The notes: a model not told the origin generated them from the letters alone. A DNA stretch of 64,000 bases from Sphingomonas sp. LY29 (GCF_035593985.1 NZ_CP141587.1:2044001-2108000); one strand, 5' to 3'; positions 30,433-44,267 are shown, counted from the first letter of the stretch. Made by a program: numbers and translations.

Positions 30433-31767
30433 TCAGGGATCGACTTCGCCCGGCGGAAGGTCGGTGACCGGTGGCAGCTTGCCGGCGAGTGCGGCGTTGA
30501 ACTGGTCGCGATCAAGGCGGCCCTCCCACCAGCTGACGACGACCGTTGCGACGGCGTTGCCGATGAAGTTGGTGAGGCTCCGGCATTCGCTCATGAAGCG
30601 ATCCACGCCTAGGATCAGCGCCATGCCCGCGACCGGAACGCTGGGCACGATCGAGAGTGTCGCGGCCAAGGTAATGAAGCCCGCGCCGGTGACCCCGGCG
30701 GCACCCTTCGACGAGAGCATGGCGACGCCAAGCAGCAGCGCCTGCTCGCCCAAACTCAATTCGATCCCGGTTGCCTGCGCGATGAACAGGGCCGCGAGCG
30801 TCATATAGATGTTGGTGCCGTCGAGGTTGAAGCTGTAGCCGGTCGGGACGACGAGGCCGACGATCGACTTGGGGCAGCCTGCGCGCTCTAGCTTTTCGAT
30901 CAGGCTGGGGAGGGCGCTTTCGCTCGACGAGGTGCCGAGGACCAGCAGCAGCTCGGCCTTGAGATAGGCGATGAGCTTAAAGATCGAGAAGCCCGCGATG
31001 CGCGCGACGAGGCCGAGGACGACCAGCACGAACAGCAAGGACGTGATGTAAAATGTCGCGACCAATGCGGCGAGGTTGCCAAGCGTTTCGATGCCGTAGG
31101 CGCCGATGGTGAAGGCCATCGCGCCGAACGCACCGACCGGCGCCGCGCGCATGACGATCGAGACGACCTTGAACACGGCGATCGCGGCGTCGTCGAGGAA
31201 GCCGAGCAGCCGCTCGCCGCGCTCCCCGATGAGCGCGAGCCCAGTGCCGAAAAGGATGGCGACGAACAGGGTCTGGAGGATGTTGCCCGCGGCCAGGCCC
31301 GAGAGAAAGCTGTCGGGAATGATGCCCAGCAGGAAGCCGGTCAGCGTCGAATCGTGCGCCTTGGCGGCATAATCGGCGACCTTGGTGCCATCGAGGGTGG
31401 CGGGATCGATGTTGAGGCCCGCGCCGGGCTGGATGAGATTGCCGACGAAGAGGCCGACGATCAGCGCCAGCGTCGAGAAGAACAGGAAGTAAGCGAACGC
31501 CTTCAGCGCGACCCGTCCGACCGCGGCAAGGTCGCGCATCCCGGCGATGCCGGTGACGATGGTCAGGAAGATGACTGGCGCGATGATCATCTTGACCAGC
31601 TTGATGAAGCCGTCGCCGAGTGGCTTCATCGCCTCCCCGGTCTGCGGCGCGAAATGGCCGAGCAGGACCCCGGCGACGATCGCCAAAAGAACCTGAACGT
31701 AAAGCTGGCGATACCAGGCAATTCGGGCGGCGGGGGCCTCGCTGGCCTTGGCGGTGGACGGCAACAT
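30433..31767 (-). CDS. dctA: C4-dicarboxylate transporter DctA (DAACS family)
   Basis: This 444-residue inner-membrane symporter takes up succinate, fumarate and malate. The family signatures are [20 protein letters not shown] near residue 60, the serine-rich hairpin [13 protein letters not shown] and the substrate-site helix [17 protein letters not shown]. The frame is open far upstream to 32454 over rpsL, but homology begins at [12 protein letters not shown], giving ATG 31767. The gene diverges from the ribosomal operon. DctBD regulators are not seen here. Confidence 0.94.
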   Translation of the reverse strand: MLPSTAKASEAPAARIAWYRQLYVQVLLAIVAGVLLGHFAPQTGEAMKPLGDGFIKLVKMIIAPVIFLTIVTGIAGMRDLAAVGRVALKAFAYFLFFSTLALIVGLFVGNLIQPGAGLNIDPATLDGTKVADYAAKAHDSTLTGFLLGIIPDSFLSGLAAGNILQTLFVAILFGTGLALIGERGERLLGFLDDAAIAVFKVVSIVMRAAPVGAFGAMAFTIGAYGIETLGNLAALVATFYITSLLFVLVVLGLVARIAGFSIFKLIAYLKAELLLVLGTSSSESALPSLIEKLERAGCPKSIVGLVVPTGYSFNLDGTNIYMTLAALFIAQATGIELSLGEQALLLGVAMLSSKGAAGVTGAGFITLAATLSIVPSVPVAGMALILGVDRFMSECRSLTNFIGNAVATVVVSWWEGRLDRDQFNAALAGKLPPVTDLPPGEVDP

Positions 31768-31812
31768 CGGTCGATGATTGGGCGTTTCGGCCAGTGCGCG
31801 TAAACCCCGATT

Positions 31813-31833
31813 CGATGCTGCGGCGCAGCATCG
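31813..31833. repeat. Perfect 9-bp inverted repeat in the dctA-rpsL intergenic region
   Basis: CGATGCTGC and GCAGCATCG around GGC form a hairpin-capable element in the 291-bp gap between dctA and rpsL. It has no T-run, so it is not a terminator. It lies 46 bp upstream of the dctA start and just before a putative rpsL promoter. It could be an operator for dctA; the role is unproven. Confidence 0.5.
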
Positions 31834-31839
31834 CCACCG

Positions 31840-31868
31840 TTGACGAGGCGGGTGAGAATGCGTAATGG
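31840..31868 (+). promoter_or_regulatory. Putative promoter of the str operon
   Basis: TTGACG (31840-31845), 17 bases, then TAATGG (31863-31868) give a good housekeeping match, leaving a leader of about 180 nt before rpsL. The rest of the gap shows no other coding or structural signal beyond an upstream inverted repeat. Confidence 0.5.
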
Positions 31869-32058
31869 CCCGCTCGTCCGCAGGGCTTTCCGCGATTCTT
31901 CGCGCAAGACCACGGGCAAGAGCTGAACATTGCTCCACGACGCGAAGGCCGGTGACCGCAAGGCTCGCCGCACTTCGCGCATTCGTTCTTTTCGGGCGAA
32001 GTTGCGGGGCAAAAGTAACCGTCGGGGTCTGCCCGGCATTTAAAAAGGTGAAGGCTTC

Positions 32059-32430
32059 ATGCCGACGATCAACCAGCTGATCCGCAAGGGTCGCGACCCG
32101 CAGAAGGCCAAGTCCAAGGTCCCTGCGATGGAACAGAACCCCCAGAAGCGCGGCGTTTGCACGCGCGTCTACACGACGACCCCGAAGAAGCCGAACTCGG
32201 CTCTGCGCAAGGTGGCCAAGGTTCGCCTGACCAACCAGCGCGAAGTCATCAGCTACATTCCGGGCGAAGGCCACAATCTTCAGGAGCACTCGGTGGTCCT
32301 GATCCGCGGCGGTCGTGTGCGCGATCTTCCGGGTGTGCGCTACCACGTACTTCGCGGCGTGCTCGACACGCAGGGCGTGAAGGACCGGAAGCAGTCGCGT
32401 TCGAAGTACGGCGCCAAGCGCCCGAAGTAA
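32059..32430 (+). CDS. rpsL: 30S ribosomal protein S12
   Basis: This 123-residue decoding-centre protein has the streptomycin-related loop [19 protein letters not shown] with the wild-type Lys (PKKPN), and [19 protein letters not shown]. The ribosome binding site AAGGTGAAGG lies before the ATG. It is the first gene of the str-S10-spc cluster, preceded by a candidate promoter. The wild-type residues at the classical streptomycin-resistance sites suggest sensitivity at this target. Confidence 0.99.
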   Translation: MPTINQLIRKGRDPQKAKSKVPAMEQNPQKRGVCTRVYTTTPKKPNSALRKVAKVRLTNQREVISYIPGEGHNLQEHSVVLIRGGRVRDLPGVRYHVLRGVLDTQGVKDRKQSRSKYGAKRPK

Positions 32431-32488
32431 GGTTGATCGCTGGCCGCGCCGCATTTGCCGGCGTGCCGCTCGCTAAAAGGAATTTGCC

Positions 32489-32959
32489 ATGTCCCGTCGT
32501 CGTCGCCCAGAAAAGCGCGTCATTCTTCCCGATCCCAAGTTCGGGGACATCACCCTGTCGAAGTTCATGAATTCGGTCATGCTCGACGGCAAGAAGTCGG
32601 TCGCCGAGAGCATCGTCTACGGTGCGCTCGAAACCGTCGAGACCCGCCTGAAGAAGGACCCGCTCGCGGTGTTCCATGAGGCGCTGACCAACATCAAGCC
32701 GGGCATCGAAGTCCGCAGCCGCCGCGTCGGCGGTGCGACCTACCAGGTCCCCGTCGAAGTCCGCGACGTCCGCGCCCAGGCGCTGGCGATCCGCTGGCTG
32801 ATCACCGCAGCGCGCGCCCGGTCGGAAAAGACCATGGCCGGCCGTCTGTCGGGTGAACTGATGGACGCGTCGCAGAATCGCGGCAACGCGGTCAAGAAGC
32901 GCGAAGACACGCACCGCATGGCGGAAGCGAACCGCGCCTTCTCGCACTATCGTTGGTAG
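32489..32959 (+). CDS. rpsG: 30S ribosomal protein S7
   Basis: This 156-residue head-assembly protein of the 30S subunit starts [10 protein letters not shown], contains [12 protein letters not shown] and ends [13 protein letters not shown] as in other alphaproteobacteria. AAAGGAATTTGCC precedes the ATG. Two hairpins lie in the 106-bp gap to fusA. Confidence 0.99.
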   Translation: MSRRRRPEKRVILPDPKFGDITLSKFMNSVMLDGKKSVAESIVYGALETVETRLKKDPLAVFHEALTNIKPGIEVRSRRVGGATYQVPVEVRDVRAQALAIRWLITAARARSEKTMAGRLSGELMDASQNRGNAVKKREDTHRMAEANRAFSHYRW

Positions 32960-33014
32960 TCATCCCGTCGGCTGGGGCCGACAGGTGGCGCTGGTAGAAA
33001 ACGTCACTATATTC

Positions 33015-33041
33015 AGGGGGATCGGCTTCCGGCCGATCCTC
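33015..33041 (+). promoter_or_regulatory. Hairpin in the rpsG-fusA leader
   Basis: GGATCGGC and GCCGATCC pair across a TTCCG loop, extended by flanking G:C pairs. A second stem (GTCGGC-TGGG-GCCGAC) lies just after the rpsG stop. There is no T-run, so an mRNA processing, stability or autoregulatory structure is more likely than termination. Confidence 0.45.
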
Positions 33042-33065
33042 CAACAGACTTAAGGAAGACCAGTC

Positions 33066-35159
<2,094 letters not shown>

Positions 35160-35181
35160 GCGGAAATTAGTCGCTAAGGGC

Positions 35182-35205
35182 GCGCTCGCACATCAGGGCG
35201 AGCGC
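35182..35205 (+). promoter_or_regulatory. Hairpin between fusA and tuf
   Basis: GCGCTCGC and GCGAGCGC form a perfect 8-bp stem with an 8-base loop in the 81-bp fusA-tuf gap. There is no T-run. It may tune tuf expression relative to fusA. Confidence 0.45.
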
Positions 35206-35240
35206 CGCCCGGTTACCTTTAAGAGAAGAAGAGGCGTAAA

Positions 35241-36431
<1,191 letters not shown>

Positions 36432-36443
36432 TATAGGGCGCAT

Positions 36444-36478
36444 CGCCGCGCGATTCTCGGGAACGGGGACGCGCGGCG
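36444..36478 (+). promoter_or_regulatory. Hairpin between tuf and rpsJ (S10 leader region)
   Basis: CGCCGCGCG and CGCGCGGCG form a perfect 9-bp stem with a 17-base loop just after the tuf stop. A run of T at about 36544-36549 follows further downstream, after a second weak GCGGCG/CGCCGC pairing. Partial termination before the S10 genes is possible but not convincing. Confidence 0.42.
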
Positions 36479-36606
36479 TGCAACCAAAGTTTCACGGGTA
36501 AGGCGGCGTATCGACCTTAGGGTCTTGTCGCGCCGCTGATCCCGTTTTTTGTTGCCCCAACCGCCTCGGCGGTGACGGGTTTGGCTCTTTCGCATCGGTA
36601 GTGGAC

Positions 36607-36918
36607 ATGGAAACGCAGAATATCCGGATTCGCCTGAAGGCTTTCGACCATCGTGTGCTTGACCAGGCAACCGGGGACATCGCCGACACCGCTCGGCGCA
36701 CCGGTGCCCTCATTCGCGGACCCATCCCGCTGCCGACGCGCATCGAGAAGTTCACCGTCAACCGTTCGCCGCACGTCGACAAGAAGTCGCGCGAACAGTT
36801 CGAGGTCCGCACCTACAAGCGCCTGCTCGACATCGTTCAGCCGACGCCGCAGACGGTCGACGCTTTGATGAAGCTCGATCTCGCTGCAGGGGTGGACGTC
36901 GAGATCAAGCTGGCCTAA
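36607..36918 (+). CDS. rpsJ: 30S ribosomal protein S10
   Basis: This 103-residue protein is the same length as E. coli S10/Nus[20 protein letters not shown] and [15 protein letters not shown] are invariant features. It works in the 30S head and in antitermination as NusE. The ATG at 36607 is the family start; a GTG two codons upstream is ignored. A 244-bp gap separates it from rplC, unusual for an S10 operon. Confidence 0.97.
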   Translation: METQNIRIRLKAFDHRVLDQATGDIADTARRTGALIRGPIPLPTRIEKFTVNRSPHVDKKSREQFEVRTYKRLLDIVQPTPQTVDALMKLDLAAGVDVEIKLA

Positions 36919-37113
36919 AGGGCTGGCACCGCGACCAAGATTCGGTCGCCCGATCCTGAATTAAGGGTCGACGCAACGCTCCTCGAAGGGGCGACGCAAC
37001 GGATCACAGGGATACCGCAGGACGCTTCACAGCATCCTGGACTGCGTCCCCCGCATCCTGCCTCACGGCGGGAATGGCCCAAGCGGGGCGATGCATATTT
37101 TAACGGGCCGCAC

Positions 37114-37143
37114 GCCCGCGATCGCTCAGACGCGAACGCGGGC
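37114..37143 (+). promoter_or_regulatory. Hairpin upstream of rplC
   Basis: GCCCGCG and CGCGGGC pair with a 16-base loop, ending just before the AGGAG ribosome binding site of rplC. It is part of the 244-bp rpsJ-rplC gap. That gap also holds a direct repeat CGACGCAACG (near 36969 and 36991) and no coding frame that looks real. Confidence 0.45.
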
Positions 37144-37162
37144 CTCTGTAGGAGCATGGATC

Positions 37163-38041
37163 ATGCGCACTGGCGTGATCGCGAAGAAAATGGGGATGAC
37201 CCGCCTGTTCCAGGCGGACGGGCGCCACGTGCCTGTCACGGTTCTCCAGCTTGAAGACGTTCAGGTCGTCGGCCGCCGCGAGATGGATCGCGATGGCTAC
37301 ACCGCTGTCGCCCTCGGCGCCGGCAAGGCGAAAGCCAAGAACGTTGCCAAGCCGCAACGCGGAGCCTTCGGCAAGGCCGAAGTCGAACCCAAAGCCAAGG
37401 TCGTCGAATTCCGGGTCGCCGAGGATGCACTCCTCGACGTCGGCGCGACCATCACCGCCGACCACTTCGTCGCGGGCCAGCTGGTCGATATCCAGGGCGT
37501 GACCCAGGGTAAGGGCTTTGCCGGTGCGATGAAGCGCTGGAATTTCGGTGGTCTGCGCGCAACCCACGGCGTTTCCGTGTCGCACCGTTCGCACGGTTCG
37601 ACGGGTAACCGCCAGGATCCGGGTCGCGTCTTCAAGAACAAGAAGATGGCCGGCCACATGGGCGCCCGCAACCGCACCCAGCAGAACCTCGAGATCGTCC
37701 GTACGGACGCCGCTCGCGGTCTTCTGTTCGTCAAGGGCTCGGTGCCCGGGTCGAAGGGTGGCTGGTTGACGGTCGCCGACGCCATCAAGCTGCCGCGCGA
37801 CGAGCGCGCTCCTTATCCCGCGGGTCTCCTTGAGAACGCGAAGGAAATCGAGACCGAGACGGCGCCCGCGGGCTTCGTCGAGGAAGCGGCCGTTCACGAA
37901 ATTCCGGCGCTGCCGGGTGACGACGAAGTCGCGGCGATCGCTGCCGAGCAGGAAGCTGGCGCGGCCGAGGCCGAGACCAATCAAGAGAACTCCGACGCAG
38001 CGGGCGACAAGCCGGCCGCCGACGAGAGCAAGGAAGGCTAA
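37163..38041 (+). CDS. rplC: 50S ribosomal protein L3 with acidic C-terminal extension
   Basis: This 292-residue protein has the L3 core [16 protein letters not shown], then the glutamine-methylation region [24 protein letters not shown] and [14 protein letters not shown]. About 60 residues are added after the family end (E. coli L3 is 209): an Ala/Glu/Asp-rich acidic tail ending ADESKEG. AGGAG precedes the ATG at 37163; the upstream in-frame extension has no homology. It is the first gene after the large gap in the S10 part. Confidence 0.97.
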   Translation: MRTGVIAKKMGMTRLFQADGRHVPVTVLQLEDVQVVGRREMDRDGYTAVALGAGKAKAKNVAKPQRGAFGKAEVEPKAKVVEFRVAEDALLDVGATITADHFVAGQLVDIQGVTQGKGFAGAMKRWNFGGLRATHGVSVSHRSHGSTGNRQDPGRVFKNKKMAGHMGARNRTQQNLEIVRTDAARGLLFVKGSVPGSKGGWLTVADAIKLPRDERAPYPAGLLENAKEIETETAPAGFVEEAAVHEIPALPGDDEVAAIAAEQEAGAAEAETNQENSDAAGDKPAADESKEG

Positions 38042-38044
38042 CCC

Positions 38045-38677
38045 ATGAAGGTCAAGGTTCAGACCCTCAGCGGCGACGCGAAGGCCGGCGACGTCACGCT
38101 CGACGATGCCGTGTTCGGCGTCGAGCCGCGTGCCGACATCCTGCACCGCGTCGTGACGTGGCAGCTTTCGAACCGTCGCGGCATGGCCCGCGCGGCTCGC
38201 GAGCGGTCGGACGTCGCCCGCACCGGCAAGAAGTTCGGCAAGCAGAAGGGCGGCGGTACGGCTCGTCACGGCGATCGCCGCGCCCCGATCTTCATCGGCG
38301 GCGGCAAGGCCCATGGCCCGCGCGCTCGCCTGTTCACGCTCGGCCTCAACAAGAAGGTTCGTGCGCTGGGCTTGAAGATGGCGCTGTCGGCCAAGGCGCA
38401 GGGCGGCCAGCTGATCGTTGTCGACAACCTCGACATGGACGGCGACGCCAAGACCAAGGCGCTGGTCGGCAAGATCGGTTCGCTCGGCTTCGGCAAGACC
38501 GCACTGGTCATCGACGGCGATGCGCTGAACGTCGGCTTCGCCCAGGCGTCGTCCAACCTGCACGGTATCAACCTGATGCCGGCGATGGGCGCGAACGTCT
38601 ATGACATCATGCGCCACGAGACGCTGGTCCTGACCCGCGCCGCGGTCGAAAAGCTGGAGGCCCGGTTCAATGGCTAA
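38045..38677 (+). CDS. rplD: 50S ribosomal protein L4
   Basis: This 210-residue protein has the exit-tunnel loop region [39 protein letters not shown], and [16 protein letters not shown] at the end. In enterobacteria L4 also represses its own operon. The start lies 3 bp after rplC, and the end overlaps rplW by 8 bases. Confidence 0.98.
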   Translation: MKVKVQTLSGDAKAGDVTLDDAVFGVEPRADILHRVVTWQLSNRRGMARAARERSDVARTGKKFGKQKGGGTARHGDRRAPIFIGGGKAHGPRARLFTLGLNKKVRALGLKMALSAKAQGGQLIVVDNLDMDGDAKTKALVGKIGSLGFGKTALVIDGDALNVGFAQASSNLHGINLMPAMGANVYDIMRHETLVLTRAAVEKLEARFNG

Positions 38678-38987
38678 GAAGCCTGAAACCAAGGCGGTGG
38701 ACATCCGTCACTACGACGTCGTCCTGGCGCCGCACATCACCGAAAAGTCGACCATGGTGTCGGAATATAATGCGGTGGTATTCAAGGTGGCCGGCACTGC
38801 GTCGAAGCCCGAGATCAAGGCGGCGGTCGAGGCGTTGTTCAACGTCACCGTGACCAACGTCAACACGATCGTGACCAAGGGCAAGACCAAGAAGTGGAAG
38901 GGCACGCCCTACCGCCGGTCGGACGTCAAGAAAGCGATTGTCACGCTGGCCGCCGGTCAGACGATCGACATCACGAGCGGGATCTAA
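38670..38987 (+). CDS. rplW: 50S ribosomal protein L23
   Basis: This 105-residue tunnel-exit protein docks SRP and trigger factor. [22 protein letters not shown] and [20 protein letters not shown] are typical. It overlaps rplD by 8 bases and ends 6 bp before rplB. Confidence 0.98.
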   Translation: MAKKPETKAVDIRHYDVVLAPHITEKSTMVSEYNAVVFKVAGTASKPEIKAAVEALFNVTVTNVNTIVTKGKTKKWKGTPYRRSDVKKAIVTLAAGQTIDITSGI

Positions 38988-38993
38988 CGAGCC

Positions 38994-39827
38994 ATGGCAC
39001 TCAAGCAATATAAGCCGACGAGCCCGGCCCGCCGTGGCCTGGTTCTCGTCGACCGGTCGCAGCTTTGGAAGGGCAAGCCCGTCAAGGCGCTGACCGAAGG
39101 CAAGACCAAGACCGGTGGCCGCAACAACAAGGGTCATGTGACCTCGCGCGGTATCGGTGGCGGTCACAAGCAGCGCTATCGCATCGTCGATTTCAAGCGT
39201 CGCACCTGGGACGTCTCGGCCACGGTCGAGCGGCTCGAGTATGACCCGAACCGTTCGGCGTTCATCGCGCTGGTCACCTATGAGGGTGGCGAGCAGGCCT
39301 ACATCATCGCGCCGCAGCGTCTGGCCCCTGGTGACAAGATCGTCGCGGGCAAGAAGGTCGACGTGAAGCCGGGCAATGCGATGGAAATCGGCCAGATGCC
39401 GGTCGGCACCATCGTCCACAACGTCGAGCTGAAACCCGGCAAGGGCGGCCAGATCGCACGTGCCGCCGGCACCTACGTTCAGGTCGTCGGCCGCGATAAG
39501 GGCATGGTGATCGTTCGCCTCAACTCGGGCGAGCAGCGCTACATCCGCTCGGATTGCATGGCGACCGTCGGGGCGGTGTCGAACCCGGACAACGGCAACA
39601 CGACGCTGGCCAAGGCCGGTCGTACCCGCTGGTTGGGCAAACGCCCGCTGACCCGCGGCGTCGCCAAGAACCCGGTCGACCACCCGCACGGCGGTGGTGA
39701 AGGCCGGACCTCGGGCGGCCGTCACCCGGTCACTCCGTGGGGCAAGCCGACCAAGGGTGCGCGCACCCGTCACAACAAGGCGACCGACAAGATGATCATC
39801 CGGTCGCGTCACGCGAGGAAGAAATAA
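38994..39827 (+). CDS. rplB: 50S ribosomal protein L2
   Basis: This 277-residue core 23S rRNA-binding protein starts [17 protein letters not shown] and contains [21 protein letters not shown] near the peptidyl-transferase centre, with the conserved His. The stop shares one base with the rpsS start (TAATG). Confidence 0.99.
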   Translation: MALKQYKPTSPARRGLVLVDRSQLWKGKPVKALTEGKTKTGGRNNKGHVTSRGIGGGHKQRYRIVDFKRRTWDVSATVERLEYDPNRSAFIALVTYEGGEQAYIIAPQRLAPGDKIVAGKKVDVKPGNAMEIGQMPVGTIVHNVELKPGKGGQIARAAGTYVQVVGRDKGMVIVRLNSGEQRYIRSDCMATVGAVSNPDNGNTTLAKAGRTRWLGKRPLTRGVAKNPVDHPHGGGEGRTSGGRHPVTPWGKPTKGARTRHNKATDKMIIRSRHARKK

Positions 39828-40102
39828 TGGCTCGCTCCATCTGGAAAGGTCCGTTCGTCGAACTTTCGCTGCTGAAGAAGGCGGAAGCCGCTCAGGAAGC
39901 AACGAAGCGCGCGCCGATCAAGACCTGGTCGCGTCGCTCGACGATCCTGCCGCAGTTCGTCGGCCTGACCTTCAACGTCTACAACGGCCGCAAGTTCGTG
40001 CCGGTGTCGGTCAACGAAGACATGGTCGGCATGAAGCTTGGTGAGTTTGCGCCCACGCGCTTTTTCCCGGGCCACGCAGCCGACAAGAAGGGCAAGCGCT
40101 AA
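39827..40102 (+). CDS. rpsS: 30S ribosomal protein S19
   Basis: This 91-residue head protein starts [16 protein letters not shown] and contains [22 protein letters not shown] and [12 protein letters not shown]. The ATG at 39827 is coupled to rplB (TAATG), and its stop is likewise coupled to rplV. The frame upstream of 39827 is inside rplB. Confidence 0.98.
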   Translation: MARSIWKGPFVELSLLKKAEAAQEATKRAPIKTWSRRSTILPQFVGLTFNVYNGRKFVPVSVNEDMVGMKLGEFAPTRFFPGHAADKKGKR

Positions 40103-40479
40103 TGTCCAAGCAATCCGCTCCCCGCAAGGTTGGCGACAAGGAAGCGCTGGCCGTCGGCACCATGATCCGTGGTTCGGCGCAGAAGCTCAACCTGGTTGCG
40201 CAGCTCATCCGCGGTCGCAAGGTCGAGGAAGCGCTCAACATCCTGAAGTTCTCGACCAAGGGCATGGCGCCCGAGGTTGCAAAGGTGCTCGCTTCGGCGG
40301 TCGCCAACGCGGAGAACAACCACAACCTCGACGTCGATGCGCTCATCGTCACCGAGGCGTCGGTCGGCAAGTCGATCACGATGAAGCGCTTCGCGACCCG
40401 TGCGCGTGGCCGCTCGACGCGGATCGAGAAGCCGTTCAGCCGTCTTCGCGTCGTCGTGTCCGAGCAGGAAGAAGCATAA
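40102..40479 (+). CDS. rplV: 50S ribosomal protein L22
   Basis: This 125-residue tunnel protein has [20 protein letters not shown] and the long beta-hairpin [23 protein letters not shown]. It is the site of macrolide-related mutations in other species; nothing unusual is seen here. Both ends overlap the neighbours by one base. Confidence 0.98.
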   Translation: MSKQSAPRKVGDKEALAVGTMIRGSAQKLNLVAQLIRGRKVEEALNILKFSTKGMAPEVAKVLASAVANAENNHNLDVDALIVTEASVGKSITMKRFATRARGRSTRIEKPFSRLRVVVSEQEEA

Positions 40480-41186
40480 TGGGTAACAAGAGCTCTGCGA
40501 TCGGCCTGCGCCTGCAGATCAACCGCACCTGGGACAGCCGCTGGTTCGCCGAAGGCCAGGATTATGGCCGTCTGCTGCTCGAGGATCTCAAGATCCGCCA
40601 GCACATCTTCAAGATCCTGCCGCAGGCCGCGATCTCGAAGGTGGTGATCGAGCGCCCGGCCAAGCTTGCCCGAATCAGCATCTATGCCGCGCGCCCTGGC
40701 GTGATCATCGGCAAGAAGGGTTCGGACATCGAGAAGCTGAAGAAGATTCTCGGCAAGATGACCTCGAGCGAGGTGAGCCTCAACATCGTCGAAATCCGCA
40801 AGCCGGAAATCGATGCGCGCCTGGTGGCGCAGGGGATCGCCGACCAGCTGGAGCGCCGTATCGCGTTCCGCCGTGCCATGAAGCGCGCCGTTCAGTCGGC
40901 GATGCGTCTGGGCGCCGAGGGCATCCGCATCAACTGCGGCGGTCGTCTCGGCGGCGCGGAAATCGCGCGCTCGGAATGGTATCGCGAAGGTCGCGTTCCG
41001 CTGCACACGCTGCGCGGTAACGTCGATTATGCCGAAGCGCAGGCACACACCGCTTACGGTGTTTGCGGCGTCAAGGTGTGGGTCTTCAAGGGCGAGATTC
41101 TCGGCCATGACCCGCTCGCTCAGGATCGCCTCATGATGGACGCTCAGACGTCGGGCGTTCGCCCGATGCGCGACGACCGTCGCTAA
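40479..41186 (+). CDS. rpsC: 30S ribosomal protein S3
   Basis: This 235-residue protein has the KH domain [25 protein letters not shown] and the C-terminal S3 domain with [25 protein letters not shown]. It is a component of the mRNA entry channel. The ATG at 40479 is coupled to rplV. Confidence 0.98.
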   Translation: MGNKSSAIGLRLQINRTWDSRWFAEGQDYGRLLLEDLKIRQHIFKILPQAAISKVVIERPAKLARISIYAARPGVIIGKKGSDIEKLKKILGKMTSSEVSLNIVEIRKPEIDARLVAQGIADQLERRIAFRRAMKRAVQSAMRLGAEGIRINCGGRLGGAEIARSEWYREGRVPLHTLRGNVDYAEAQAHTAYGVCGVKVWVFKGEILGHDPLAQDRLMMDAQTSGVRPMRDDRR

Positions 41187-41198
41187 GGAATTTGTGAA

Positions 41199-41630
41199 AT
41201 GCTGCAACCGAAACGCACCAAATTCCGCAAGGCCTTCAAGGGCCGGATCCATGGCAACGCCAAGGGCGGCACCGAACTGAACTTCGGCGCCTTCGGCCTG
41301 AAGGCGATGGAGCCGGAGCGGATCACCGCGCGCCAGATCGAAGCGGCTCGCCGCGCGATCACGCGTCACATCCGCCGTCAGGGCCGTTTGTGGATCCGTA
41401 TTTTCCCGGACGTGCCGGTGTCGTCGAAGCCTGCCGAGGTCCGCATGGGCAAGGGTAAGGGTTCGCCGGAGTTTTGGGTCGCCCGCGTGAAGCCGGGGCG
41501 TATCCTGTTCGAGCTGGACGGCGTGCCCGGTCCGCTCGCCAAGGTGGCCTTCGAACGCGCAGCCGAGAAGCTGCCGATCAAGGTCAAGGTCGTCGCCCGC
41601 CTGGGCGAAACGATGGTCGTGGAGGACTAA
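41199..41630 (+). CDS. rplP: 50S ribosomal protein L16
   Basis: This 143-residue protein starts [19 protein letters not shown] and contains [27 protein letters not shown], the region near the A-site tRNA. AAGGAATTTGTGAA precedes the ATG. The next gene, rpmC, starts at the next base after its stop. Confidence 0.98.
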   Translation: MLQPKRTKFRKAFKGRIHGNAKGGTELNFGAFGLKAMEPERITARQIEAARRAITRHIRRQGRLWIRIFPDVPVSSKPAEVRMGKGKGSPEFWVARVKPGRILFELDGVPGPLAKVAFERAAEKLPIKVKVVARLGETMVVED

Positions 41631-41852
41631 GTGGCGAAGAAGCAGACCGAGAAAAAGGTCGACCTCAAGGTTGCGACCGACGACCAGTTGGCGTCGCAGC
41701 TGGGCGATCTGAAGCGTGAGCAGTTCAATCTGCGCTTCCAGGCCGCCACCAATCAGCTGGAAAAGCCGGCCCGGGTTCGCGTGGTGCGCCGCACCATCGC
41801 TCGTATCAAGACGCTGCAGACCGCTCGCTCGCGCGACGCGGCCAAGGCGTAA
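41631..41852 (+). CDS. rpmC: 50S ribosomal protein L29
   Basis: This 73-residue two-helix protein has [42 protein letters not shown], typical of L29. The start is GTG at 41631, directly abutting the rplP stop; GTGGAGGAC of the rplP end serves as ribosome binding site. Confidence 0.96.
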   Translation: MAKKQTEKKVDLKVATDDQLASQLGDLKREQFNLRFQAATNQLEKPARVRVVRRTIARIKTLQTARSRDAAKA

Positions 41853-41865
41853 GGAGACTATTGAG

Positions 41866-42237
41866 ATGCCTAAGCGCGTCCTCACCGGCACCGTGGTGTC
41901 CGACAAGGGTGACAAGACGGTGGTGGTTCGTGTCGAACGCCGGGTGAAGCACCCGCTGTACGGCAAGATCATCAAGCTGTCGAAGAAGTACCATGCTCAC
42001 GACGAAGGCAATGCCTACAAGTCGGGCGAGCAGGTGCGCATCGAAGAGTGCGCCCCGGTCTCCAAGCTGAAGACCTGGAACGTGATCGATCGCGTCGGCG
42101 CCGCGCCGATGCAGGTCGACGAGATTGCGGACGTCGACGTGTCGAAGCCGGTCAAGGCCGCGCCCGAGGCGACCCCGTCCAAAGCCACCAAGGCAGCCAA
42201 GGCGAAAGCCGACGCGGCCGAAGCAACCGACGCATAA
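41866..42237 (+). CDS. rpsQ: 30S ribosomal protein S17 with Ala/Lys-rich tail
   Basis: This 123-residue protein has the S17 core [34 protein letters not shown] up to about residue 85. A tail of about 35 residues rich in Ala, Lys and Pro follows, which typical S17 (80-90 residues) lacks. AAGGAGAC precedes the ATG at 41866. It lies between rpmC and rplN in the standard order. Confidence 0.97.
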   Translation: MPKRVLTGTVVSDKGDKTVVVRVERRVKHPLYGKIIKLSKKYHAHDEGNAYKSGEQVRIEECAPVSKLKTWNVIDRVGAAPMQVDEIADVDVSKPVKAAPEATPSKATKAAKAKADAAEATDA

Positions 42238-42252
42238 GGAAGGACTGACACC

Positions 42253-42621
42253 ATGATTCAGATGCAGTCCAACCTTGAGGTTGCCGACAATTCCGGCGCG
42301 AAGCGCGTCCAGTGCATCAAGGTGCTGGGTGGGTCGAAGCGCCGCGTGGCCGGCGTCGGCGACATCATCGTCGTCTCGGTCAAGGAAGCCGCCCCGCGCG
42401 GTCGCGTGAAGAAGGGTGACGTCCACCGTGCAGTGATCGTCCGGACCGCCAAGGACATCCGCCGCGCGGATGGCTCGGTGATCCGCTTCGACACCAATGC
42501 GGCCGTGCTGGTGAACAAGAACGAAGAGCCGATCGGCACCCGTATCTTCGGGCCGGTGGTTCGTGAATTGCGCGCGAAGAAGCATATGAAGATCATCAGC
42601 CTCGCGCCGGAGGTGCTCTAA
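42253..42621 (+). CDS. rplN: 50S ribosomal protein L14
   Basis: This 122-residue protein contains [27 protein letters not shown] and [23 protein letters not shown]. It forms an inter-subunit bridge and the docking site for RsfS. AAGGAAGG precedes the ATG. This is conventionally the first gene of the spc part of the cluster. Confidence 0.99.
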   Translation: MIQMQSNLEVADNSGAKRVQCIKVLGGSKRRVAGVGDIIVVSVKEAAPRGRVKKGDVHRAVIVRTAKDIRRADGSVIRFDTNAAVLVNKNEEPIGTRIFGPVVRELRAKKHMKIISLAPEVL

Positions 42622-42623
42622 CC

Positions 42624-42947
42624 ATGTCCGCTGCGAAGATCCGCAAGGGTGACACGGTCGTCGTCCTGTCCGGCAAGGACAAGGGCAAGACCGGTGAAGT
42701 CACGGCATCGCTCCCCAAGGACGGCAAGGTCGTCGTCAAGGGCGTGAACGTCGCGACTCGTCACAAGAAGCCGACCCAGGAAAACCCCCAGGGTGGCCTG
42801 GAGCGTCGCGAAGCGCCGATGCACGTCTCGAAGGTCGCGATTGCCGACCCGAAGGACGGCAAGGCAACGCGCGTTCGGTTCGAGACGTCGAAGGACGGCA
42901 AGAAGGTCCGCGTCGCGGCGCGGTCCGGGGAGAAGATCGATGGCTGA
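42624..42947 (+). CDS. rplX: 50S ribosomal protein L24
   Basis: This 107-residue protein has the KOW motif [19 protein letters not shown] at the N-terminus and [20 protein letters not shown]. It initiates 50S assembly. It begins 2 bp after rplN and overlaps rplE by 8 bases. Confidence 0.98.
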   Translation: MSAAKIRKGDTVVVLSGKDKGKTGEVTASLPKDGKVVVKGVNVATRHKKPTQENPQGGLERREAPMHVSKVAIADPKDGKATRVRFETSKDGKKVRVAARSGEKIDG

Positions 42948-43533
42948 AGCCAAGAAGCAGGGTGAGGCTTATCAGCCGCGCCTGCGCAAGGATTACGACG
43001 AGCGCATCGCCAAGGCGATGACGGAGAAGTTCGGCTACAAGAACAAGCTGGAAGTTCCGCGTCTCGACAAGATCGTGATCAACATGGGCGTCGGCGAGGC
43101 GACCCAGGACAAGAAGAAGGTCGAGCAGGCCGCCGCCGAGATGGAAAAGATTGCTGGCCAGAAGCCGGTGATCACCAAGGCGAAGACCTCAATCGCGCAG
43201 TTCAAGCTGCGTGAAGGCATGCCGATCGGCTGCAAGGTGACTCTTCGTCGCGAGCGGATGTACGAGTTTCTCGACCGCCTCGTGACGATCGCCCTGCCGC
43301 GCGTCCGGGATTTCCGTGGCCTCAACCCCAAGTCGTTCGACGGCCGTGGCAACTATGCCATGGGTCTCAAGGAGCAGATCGTGTTCCCAGAGATCAACTA
43401 TGACCAGATCGACAAGGTCCGGGGCATGGACGTCATCATCACCACCACCGCGAAGACGGACGAAGAAGCGCGCGAACTGCTGCGTCTCTTCAACTTCCCG
43501 TTCCCCGCGGACGAACAGAAAGAAGCCGCGTAA
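42940..43533 (+). CDS. rplE: 50S ribosomal protein L5
   Basis: This 197-residue central-protuberance protein binds 5S rRNA. The core [14 protein letters not shown] and [22 protein letters not shown] are typical. The short N-terminal stretch [19 protein letters not shown] is slightly longer than E. coli L5 (179). The ATG at 42940 lies inside rplX. Confidence 0.98.
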   Translation: MAEAKKQGEAYQPRLRKDYDERIAKAMTEKFGYKNKLEVPRLDKIVINMGVGEATQDKKKVEQAAAEMEKIAGQKPVITKAKTSIAQFKLREGMPIGCKVTLRRERMYEFLDRLVTIALPRVRDFRGLNPKSFDGRGNYAMGLKEQIVFPEINYDQIDKVRGMDVIITTTAKTDEEARELLRLFNFPFPADEQKEAA

Positions 43534-43555
43534 GCGGCGTTGGAGAACTTAAGTC

Positions 43556-43861
43556 ATGGCGAAACTGAGTTCCGTGAACAAGAACGAGGCGAGGCGTAAG
43601 CTCGTCGCGAAGACCGCGGGAAAGCTGGCTAAGCTCAAGGCGAAGGCAAACGACACTTCGGTCGACGAGACCGAGCGTCTGATCGCGCGCCTGAAAATGG
43701 CGGAGCTGCCGCGCAACGGCAATCCGACCCGCATCCGCAACCGTTGCGAACTGACCGGTCGGTCGCGCGGCTTTTATCGCAAGTTCCGCCTCTCGCGGAT
43801 CATGCTTCGGGAAATGGGCAACAAGGGCCTGATTCCCGGTCTCACCAAGTCGAGCTGGTAA
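43556..43861 (+). CDS. rpsN: 30S ribosomal protein S14 (zinc-independent)
   Basis: This 101-residue long-form S14 lacks the CxxC zinc motifs of the short form; it has [26 protein letters not shown] and ends [10 protein letters not shown]. It sits in the 30S head. GGAGAACTTAAGTC precedes the ATG. Confidence 0.98.
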   Translation: MAKLSSVNKNEARRKLVAKTAGKLAKLKAKANDTSVDETERLIARLKMAELPRNGNPTRIRNRCELTGRSRGFYRKFRLSRIMLREMGNKGLIPGLTKSSW

Positions 43862-43871
43862 GGGTACGCTC

Positions 43872-44267
43872 ATGCCGATGACTGATCCGTTGGGTGATAT
43901 GCTCACCCGCATCCGCAATGGCCAGCAGGCGCGCAAGGATTCGATCCTGACGCCGGCATCGAAGCTTCGTGCCAATGTGCTCGACGTGCTTCAGCGCGAA
44001 GGCTACATCCGCGGTTACTCCGAGGAAGAACTTGCAGGTCACAAGGGCCTGCGGATCGAACTCAAATATTTCGAGGGCCAGCCCGCGATCCAGCATCTGG
44101 CTCGCGTGTCGAAGCCCGGTCGCCGCGTCTATTCGGCGTCGAGCGAACTGCCCCGCATCCGCAACGGCCTCGGCATCACGATCGTGTCGACCCCCCGTGG
44201 CGTGCTGTCGGACGCAGAAGCGCGCGACCAGAATGTCGGCGGCGAAGTGCTGGCGGAGGTGTTCTAA
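43872..44267 (+). CDS. rpsH: 30S ribosomal protein S8
   Basis: This 131-residue protein starts [21 protein letters not shown] after three residues and ends [22 protein letters not shown]. In E. coli S8 represses the spc operon. The stop shares one base with rplF (TAATG). Confidence 0.98.
   Translation: MPMTDPLGDMLTRIRNGQQARKDSILTPASKLRANVLDVLQREGYIRGYSEEELAGHKGLRIELKYFEGQPAIQHLARVSKPGRRVYSASSELPRIRNGLGITIVSTPRGVLSDAEARDQNVGGEVLAEVF

Noticed and set aside
36432..36606. Full terminator between tuf and rpsJ
   Set aside because: The best stem (36444-36478) has no T-run, and the T-run near 36545 has only a weak stem, so termination is not convincing.
37100..41975. Long minus-strand frames over rplC-rplD, rplW-rplB and rplV-rpmC
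   Set aside because: They span several ribosomal genes at once, which marks them as third-position shadows.
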